Virus record (IMG/VR): IMGVR_UViG_3300003937_000179
Span: 1-27,945 of that record
Origin: a virus
Strand: one strand, 5' to 3'
Length of the DNA stretch: 27,945 bases
Made by a program: the position numbers and the translations under genes
In this document: one piece after another, positions 22,862-27,945 of the stretch
Numbering within the stretch: the first letter of the stretch is position 1
Layout of the letters: each line of letters begins with the position of its first letter
The notes under the pieces: generated by a model
The model's database searches: none
What the model was told of the DNA's origin: nothing
Seen by the model: only the letters and a program-made list of their open reading frames with translations

Positions 22862-25527
22862 GTACAATCTTTAAATTAAGAAGAGATACGGCCGCTAACT
22901 GGTCGAGCAATAACCCGACACTCGCTGATGGTGAATTAGGATTAGATAAAACAAATACCTATCTAAAAGTTGGTGATGGTTCCACAGCATGGAATGCATT
23001 AGGCCAATTTACACAAAGTGGTGAAACTATTGCAGATACTGTTGGTGCAATGGTCGCATCAAATACTGAGACCTTTATTACGGTAACCTACGATGATTCA
23101 GATAATACACTTGACTTTGTAGTTCCAGTATTAGACGAGGATAACCTCGCATCGAATTCAGCAACACAATTAGCTACACAGCAATCAATTAAAGCTTATG
23201 TGGATGCACAAGTAACAGCTCAAGATTTAGATTTAACTGCCGATGATTCAGGTTCACTCTCTATTGATTTAGATAGCACCGTATTGGGTATCGGTGGTTC
23301 TACAGGTATTAATACATCTATATCTGGAAACAATATACACATCGCAATTGACAATACAGTTGCCACCCTAACAGGTTCACAAACATTAGCAAGTAAAACA
23401 TTAACAAGTCCTGTCATTAATACAGGCGTAAGTGGTTCGGCTATATTAGATGAAGACAATATGGCAACTAATTCAGCTACTCAGTTAGCAACTCAACAAA
23501 GTATTAAGGCTTATGTTGATGCTCAAGTAGATACAGCCGATACTCTTGCCGAATTAAATGATACTACTATTACTTCAGCCGCAGATGGCTCATTACTATT
23601 ATATGATACAGGCAATTCAGTTTGGATTGACAATGTCATGTCAGGTGACGCTACTCTAGCTGATACCGGTGCAATAACACTTGCTACAGTTAATTCTAAC
23701 GTAGGTCAATTTGGTTCTTCAACAGCAATTCCAATTGTCACAGCAAATGCTAAAGGTTTAGTTACGGCTGTAAGCACTGCTTCTATCACGACATCGTTAA
23801 CGGTTGGAGCTGATTCAGGAAGTAATGATGCAGTAGCTCTAGCGAGTGATGTATTAGATTTCTCAGGTGGTACAGGTATTGATACAACAGTATCTAATAA
23901 CGATATCTCAATTGCTATTGATGGTACTGTCACGACATTAATTGGTTCACAGACATTAACGAATAAAACATTAACAAGTCCAGTATTAAATACGGCTGTT
24001 AGTGGTTCTGCTGTATTAGATGAAGATAATATGGCATCTAACTCAGCTACTCAAATAGCTACTCAACAATCTATTAAAGCATATGTCGACGCTGTTGATT
24101 TAGATGTTGCTGGTGATTCTGGCACAGGTGTAATTGAATTTGCTTCTGAAACACTCACAGTTGCAGGTACAGCAAATGAAGTTGAAACAGCCATGTCAGG
24201 TAATACTCTTACGATTGGATTACCTACTAACGTCACAATCGCAGGTAACTTAACCGTTGCAGGTACACAAACAACAGTTTCATCGACTACGATCAATGTT
24301 GCAGACCCACTATTAAAGTTAGCTAATACTAATAGCGCAGCCGATGCTGTTGATATTGGTTTTTATGGTTTATATGACACGAGTGGTTCACAAGATCTAT
24401 ACTCTGGTCTATTTAGAGATGCATCAGATTCTGGTAAATGGAAATTATTTAAAGATTCACAGGCAGAACCAACAACTACGGTTAATGTAGGTGCTACAGG
24501 CCATGCGACTGGTACATTGGTTGCTAACTTAGAAGGTAATGTAACGGGTAATGTAACAGGTAATACATCTGGTACAGCCGCTACAGTTACAGGTGCAGCT
24601 CAAACAGCTATTACTTCAGTAGGTACACTCACAGCATTACAAGTTGATAACATTAATATTAACGGAAATACTATTTCAACCACTGGTGGTACTGATTTAA
24701 ATATTGGTCCTGTGGCTGGACAACAAGTTGTATTAGATGGCACAATTGTTGTTGACGCTGGTGTTGTTACAGGTGCTACAAGTATTACATCAACAGCATT
24801 TGTTGGTGCCTTAACCGGTGATGCTTCAGGTAGTGCGGGTACTGTAACAAGTATTGCAGCTCATATTAAAGATGAAGATAATATGGCATCTGATTCAGCT
24901 ACACATGTTCCATCACAGCAATCTACTAAAGCATATGTCGATGCTCAAGTAGCAGGTAAAGATAATACTGATGAGATAACTGAAGGTTCATCGAATCTAT
25001 ATTTTACAAACGAAAGAGTTGATGATCGTGTAAATGCATTAATTATTGGTGGTACAAACGTAACTGCAACATATAATGATGCTGCAAACACATTAACAAT
25101 ATCTGCTAACGAAGGTGCAAGTGGATATAACCTATCGTCCAACGATACAGATGACCTTAGTGAAGGTTCAACGAATAAATATGCATCAGCAACAAATGTA
25201 GAAGCTGCTGGCGCTGTAATGGAATCAGGTAATACTGCTTCCGCAAAGATACCTTCTGGAACAACTGCACAAAGAGATGGATCTCCAAGTGCTGGTTTCT
25301 TCAGATGGAATACTACTTTATCTCAAGCAGAGATATATACAGGTAGTGAATGGGGATTAGTTGGTGGCGGTAACGTTACAAAATCACCATCATGGGAACA
25401 CGAGTCGGTTGTTTCAACAGATTATGTCATGGAAGACGGAAACAATATGATTTCAGCAGGCCCGATTATGATTAATTCAGGGAGTTCGGTTACAGTCGGA
25501 AGCGACAGTGTCTGGGCAATAATTTAA
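22858..25527 (+). CDS. Large modular tail fibre
   Basis: The protein has 889 residues from a GTG start in a 4-base GTGA overlap, preceded by GGAGGAG. The N-terminus FKLRRDTAANW..NPTLADGELGL, then LKVGDGSTAWNALG, is a clear Mtd_N-type domain (1-50). A motif DEDNMASNSATQLATQQS-IKAYVDA occurs four times (near 92, 197, 387 and 671), with GSQTL..KTLTSP elements between. A region near 455-570 (NLTVAGTQTTVSSTTI, GLYDTSGSQDLYSG, KWKLFKD) is repeated in the next gene. The C-terminus has NNMISAGPIMINSGSSVTVG and a W-A-I-I end, the usual tip of marine phage fibres. Likely role: trimeric receptor-binding fibre. Confidence 0.85.
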   Translation: MSTIFKLRRDTAANWSSNNPTLADGELGLDKTNTYLKVGDGSTAWNALGQFTQSGETIADTVGAMVASNTETFITVTYDDSDNTLDFVVPVLDEDNLASNSATQLATQQSIKAYVDAQVTAQDLDLTADDSGSLSIDLDSTVLGIGGSTGINTSISGNNIHIAIDNTVATLTGSQTLASKTLTSPVINTGVSGSAILDEDNMATNSATQLATQQSIKAYVDAQVDTADTLAELNDTTITSAADGSLLLYDTGNSVWIDNVMSGDATLADTGAITLATVNSNVGQFGSSTAIPIVTANAKGLVTAVSTASITTSLTVGADSGSNDAVALASDVLDFSGGTGIDTTVSNNDISIAIDGTVTTLIGSQTLTNKTLTSPVLNTAVSGSAVLDEDNMASNSATQIATQQSIKAYVDAVDLDVAGDSGTGVIEFASETLTVAGTANEVETAMSGNTLTIGLPTNVTIAGNLTVAGTQTTVSSTTINVADPLLKLANTNSAADAVDIGFYGLYDTSGSQDLYSGLFRDASDSGKWKLFKDSQAEPTTTVNVGATGHATGTLVANLEGNVTGNVTGNTSGTAATVTGAAQTAITSVGTLTALQVDNININGNTISTTGGTDLNIGPVAGQQVVLDGTIVVDAGVVTGATSITSTAFVGALTGDASGSAGTVTSIAAHIKDEDNMASDSATHVPSQQSTKAYVDAQVAGKDNTDEITEGSSNLYFTNERVDDRVNALIIGGTNVTATYNDAANTLTISANEGASGYNLSSNDTDDLSEGSTNKYASATNVEAAGAVMESGNTASAKIPSGTTAQRDGSPSAGFFRWNTTLSQAEIYTGSEWGLVGGGNVTKSPSWEHESVVSTDYVMEDGNNMISAGPIMINSGSSVTVGSDSVWAII
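24226..24560 (+). repeat. Fibre module shared with the next gene (copy 1)
   Basis: About 110 codons, running from TNVTIAGNLTVAG through GLYDTSGSQDLYSG and KWKLFKDSQAEPTTTVN to EGNVTGNVTGN. The corresponding copy lies at about 27144-27482 in the following fibre. The proteins match closely while the DNA differs at many silent sites. Confidence 0.85.
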
Positions 25528-25546
25528 AAATAGGAGAGACAAAAAA

Positions 25547-27945
25547 ATGTCAAAATTAAAACTACAGGGTGATTCAGGCGGAACTGGTATATTTACTATT
25601 GCTTCTCCTAATAGCTCTACAAATAGAACAATAACGTTACCTGATGCAGCGGGTACGTTATTAGATACATCATTAGCTTCTTCAGCAACGGTCGGATTTG
25701 TTGTTGATGAAGATAACATGTCATCTGATAGTGCCACTAAAGTACCTACACAGCAATCCGTCAAAGCTTATGTAGATGCCCAAATTGGTGCTGAGAATAC
25801 ACTTGCAGAAGATAACGATGTAAACATTACATCTGCGGCCGATGGCTCAATGATATTGTATGATACTGGAACATCGATGTGGATCGACAATGTTATGAGT
25901 GGCGATGCTACTATGACAGATGGTGGTGTAATATCACTAGCTGCTAACACAGTTGATTCATCAGAACTAGTAAATGGTTCGATTGATACAGCTCACATTG
26001 CAGATGCTCAAGTAACATTAGCGAAGATCGCTGATTCAGCTGCTAACACAGTTTTAGTAAGAGATGCAAACAGTTCGGGTGTTGTTTCAGCTAAAGCAGT
26101 TGCAGATACTCAAGTATTAATTGGTGATGGCACAGGATTTACTGCTGCTGCACTAAGTGGTGATGTAACAATGACTAACGCAGGTGTTGTAAGTCTTGCA
26201 GCTAACACGGTTGATTCATCAGAACTAGTTAATGGTTCTATTGATACAGCTCATATCGCTGATGACCAAATTACAACAGCTAAGATTCTTGATGCAAATG
26301 TCACAAGAGCAAAACTTGCTGCAGACGTAATTGATAGTACTAAGCTAGCGGATGACTCTGTTAATTCAGAGCATTTAGTTGATGGCTCAATTGATACTGC
26401 TCACATTGCTAACGACCAAATTACAGCTGCCTTAATGGCAGACAATAGTATTGATTCAGATATGTATGTTGATGGTTCAATTGATACTGCGCATATTGCT
26501 GATTTAAATGTTACTACTGCTAAGATCGCGGCTGATGCAATTACAGGAGCTAAGATAGCGGACGATGCCATTGATTCAGAGCATTATGCAGCGGGTTCGA
26601 TTGACACCGCGCATATCGCGGCAGATCAGATTACATCAGCGTTAATTGCAGATGACCAAATTGATAGTGAGCACATTGTTGCAGACTCTATTGATGCGGA
26701 ACATCTAGCAGCAAACTCTGTTAATACTGATGCTTATATTGATGGTTCAATTGTAACTGCTCATATCGCAGCTGACTCAATCACTGCAGCTTTGATTGCA
26801 GATGATGTAATTAACTCAGAGCATATCGTTGCAGATTCAATTGATGCTGAGCATTTAGCACCTAATAGTGTTAACACAGATGCTTATATCGATGGTTCAA
26901 TCCAAACAGCTCATATCACTGCAGACAATATTACATCTGCTTTGATTGCTGATGACCAAATCGATAGTGAGCATATAGTTGATGGCTCAGTAGATAATGT
27001 TCACTTAGCAAATTCAAGTGTTACAGTAAGTGATGGTTCAAACACATCACCTGTTGCTCTTGGTGGTACATTAACTTTTGCTGGTACAACTAATGAGATT
27101 GAAGTTGCTGAGAGTGCAGGTACAATCACAGTTGGTTTACCAAATAATGTAACGATTGCGGGTAACTTAACAGTAAGTGGTACTCAAACAACAGTTTCTT
27201 CAACAACAATCGAAGTTGCTGATCCATTAGTTGCATTAGCAACAACTAATAATGCTGCGGATGCAGTTGATATTGGTTGGTATGGTTTGTATGATACATC
27301 AGGTTCACAAGACTTATATGGTGGAATGTTCAGAGATGCTTCTGATTCAGGTAAGTGGAAACTATTTAAAGACAATCAAGCAGAGCCTACAACAACGGTT
27401 AACACGGCTGGTACTGGTTACGCAGTTGGTACTTTAGTTGCCACAATTGAAGGTAATGTTACAGGAGCGGTTACAGGTAATGCTAGTACTGCTACAGCGT
27501 TAGCAACTGGTAGAACAATAGGAATGACAGGAGATGTTGTATGGACATCACCTAGTTTCGATGGTTCAGGAAATGTGACAGCAGCAGGAACAATTCAAAC
27601 TGCAGCTGTAGAACATGCGATGCTTGCTAATGATGCCGTTGATGGTGATAATTTAGCAGATAATGCTTGTGATTCAGAACACTATACAGATGGATCTATT
27701 GACACTGCTCACATTGCCAATGATGCAATCACAGCAGCTTTAATGGCAGATAATTCTATTGATTCTGATATGTACGTTGATGGTTCAATCGATACCGCGC
27801 ATATAGCCAATGATCAAATTACTGCGGCTCTTATGGCAGATAATTCTATTGATTCAGATATGTATGTCGATGGTTCTATTGACACAGCACATATTGCTAA
27901 TGACCAAATCACAGCAGCGCTGATGGCAGACAACAGCATTGATTC
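25547..27945 (+). CDS. Very large repetitive tail fibre (3' end beyond window)
   Basis: The frame is open for 799 codons with no stop before the window ends. Its ATG follows TAGGAGAGAC and an A run. The N-terminus KLQGDSGGTGIFTIASPNSS then RTITLPDAAGTLLDT is the common fibre start (F-T-I ... N-R-T-I-T-L-P-D-x-x-G-T-L). DEDNMSSDSATKVPTQQSVK (54-73) and YDTGTSMWIDNVMSGDAT are shared with the preceding fibre. Three decapeptide arrays (136-165, 222-491 and from 688 on) surround a beta domain shared with the 889-aa protein (about 530-645). It is probably a long trimeric fibre; the receptor-binding end lies outside the window. No enzymatic motif is seen. Confidence 0.85.
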   Translation, partial: MSKLKLQGDSGGTGIFTIASPNSSTNRTITLPDAAGTLLDTSLASSATVGFVVDEDNMSSDSATKVPTQQSVKAYVDAQIGAENTLAEDNDVNITSAADGSMILYDTGTSMWIDNVMSGDATMTDGGVISLAANTVDSSELVNGSIDTAHIADAQVTLAKIADSAANTVLVRDANSSGVVSAKAVADTQVLIGDGTGFTAAALSGDVTMTNAGVVSLAANTVDSSELVNGSIDTAHIADDQITTAKILDANVTRAKLAADVIDSTKLADDSVNSEHLVDGSIDTAHIANDQITAALMADNSIDSDMYVDGSIDTAHIADLNVTTAKIAADAITGAKIADDAIDSEHYAAGSIDTAHIAADQITSALIADDQIDSEHIVADSIDAEHLAANSVNTDAYIDGSIVTAHIAADSITAALIADDVINSEHIVADSIDAEHLAPNSVNTDAYIDGSIQTAHITADNITSALIADDQIDSEHIVDGSVDNVHLANSSVTVSDGSNTSPVALGGTLTFAGTTNEIEVAESAGTITVGLPNNVTIAGNLTVSGTQTTVSSTTIEVADPLVALATTNNAADAVDIGWYGLYDTSGSQDLYGGMFRDASDSGKWKLFKDNQAEPTTTVNTAGTGYAVGTLVATIEGNVTGAVTGNASTATALATGRTIGMTGDVVWTSPSFDGSGNVTAAGTIQTAAVEHAMLANDAVDGDNLADNACDSEHYTDGSIDTAHIANDAITAALMADNSIDSDMYVDGSIDTAHIANDQITAALMADNSIDSDMYVDGSIDTAHIANDQITAALMADNSID
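25952..26041 (+). repeat. Decapeptide array 1 in the last fibre
   Basis: Three 30-base units encode VDSSELVNGS, IDTAHIADAQ and VTLAKIADSA. It is separated by about 56 residues from the main array. Confidence 0.8.
26210..27019 (+). repeat. Main decapeptide array, 27 units of 30 bases
   Basis: Twenty-seven in-register units without a single insertion or deletion (810 bases). The consensus is (I/V)-(D/T)-(T/S)-(A/E)-(H/K/L)-(I/L)-A-(D/A)-(D/G)-(S/Q). Position 5 is His in 14 of the 27 units. Typical units are IDTAHIADDQ, ITSALIADDQ, IDSEHIVADS and IDAEHLAANS. A hydrophobic residue falls every fifth position, as expected of a beta-solenoid or a trimeric beta-stalk. Confidence 0.9.
27144..27482 (+). 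repeat. Fibre module shared with the previous gene (copy 2)
   Basis: Encodes NNVTIAGNLTVSG, GLYDTSGSQDLYGG, KWKLFKDNQAEPTTTVN and EGNVTGAVTGN, matching the module at about 24226-24560 segment by segment. Confidence 0.85.
27608..27945 (+). repeat. Decapeptide array 3 with a 90-base higher-order repeat
   Basis: Eleven full decapeptide units reach the window edge. The last part repeats a 30-residue block, ITAALMADNS IDSDMYVDGS and then IDTAHIANDQ, with ATG positions at 27743, 27833 and 27923, exactly 90 bases apart. Codons differ at silent positions between copies. Confidence 0.9.

Noticed and set aside
22858-23010. Mtd-type N-terminus suggesting a diversity-generating retroelement target
   Set aside because: No reverse transcriptase, template repeat or C-type lectin variable domain is seen in the window; the similarity is limited to the base domain.
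23220-25764. Several minus-strand open frames opposite the fibre genes
   Set aside because: They are antisense shadows with low-complexity composition, no Shine-Dalgarno and no operon logic.
26210-27019. 30-base periodic repeats as a possible CRISPR array
   Set aside because: The repeats are contiguous, coding, in-frame and lack unique spacers; they are protein repeats of a fibre.

Overview
This window is part of the tail and baseplate region of an AT-rich, T4-like marine myovirus. It resembles the T4-type phages of cyanobacteria and SAR11-like bacteria. The evidence is a near-complete set of T4-type baseplate proteins (gp4, gp54-, gp26-, gp51-like, gp48, gp53, gp27-, gp5-like, gp25, gp6, gp7-like, gp8). 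They are followed by a DUF4815 baseplate/fibre protein and by tail-fibre proteins built from modules typical of marine phages. T4-type late promoter octamers (TATAAATA) lie in the gaps between gene blocks. No host gene, integrase, tRNA or RNA-polymerase gene is seen, so the host cannot be named.

Layout. The last ten codons of a + strand gene and a rho-independent terminator occupy 1-61. From 66 to 4857 a minus-strand operon, read leftwards, carries gp4 (head-completion nuclease), a 62-aa membrane protein, an uncharacterised 194-aa protein, a gp54-like tail-tube initiator, gp26, a gp51-like domain that lacks a credible start of its own, and a 609-aa tape-measure candidate. Divergent late promoters at 4863-4886 separate this operon from a long plus-strand operon: gp48, gp53, gp27-like, gp5-like spike, then a new promoter and gp25, gp6, gp7-like, gp8, DUF4815 protein and a 64-aa protein. 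From 19498 to the window edge come seven fibre or fibre-associated genes. The last one is still open at 27945. Genes are tightly packed with many TAATG stop/start overlaps, and the largest gap is 82 bases (22522-22603).

How the genes work together. gp26 and its frameshifted extension would act as tail-assembly chaperones for the tape measure. gp27- and gp5-like proteins form the central hub and spike. gp53, gp25, gp6, gp7-like and gp8 form the wedges. gp48 and gp54-like proteins close the baseplate and start the tail tube. gp4 completes heads. The DUF4815 protein and the fibres build the periphery and host-recognition apparatus.

Most notable signals: (1) an in-phase U UUU UUU slippery site with an upstream Shine-Dalgarno-like element at the end of gp26, predicting a -1 frameshift into a gp51-like domain immediately before the tape-measure candidate; (2) late promoters placed so that the predicted +1 falls on or next to the start codon of three genes that have no well-spaced Shine-Dalgarno, suggesting leaderless late mRNAs; (3) a promoter, 4-codon mini-ORF and hairpin leader before one fibre block; (4) exact decapeptide arrays with recurring histidines in the last fibre; (5) unexpected abundance of the palindrome CGGCCG.
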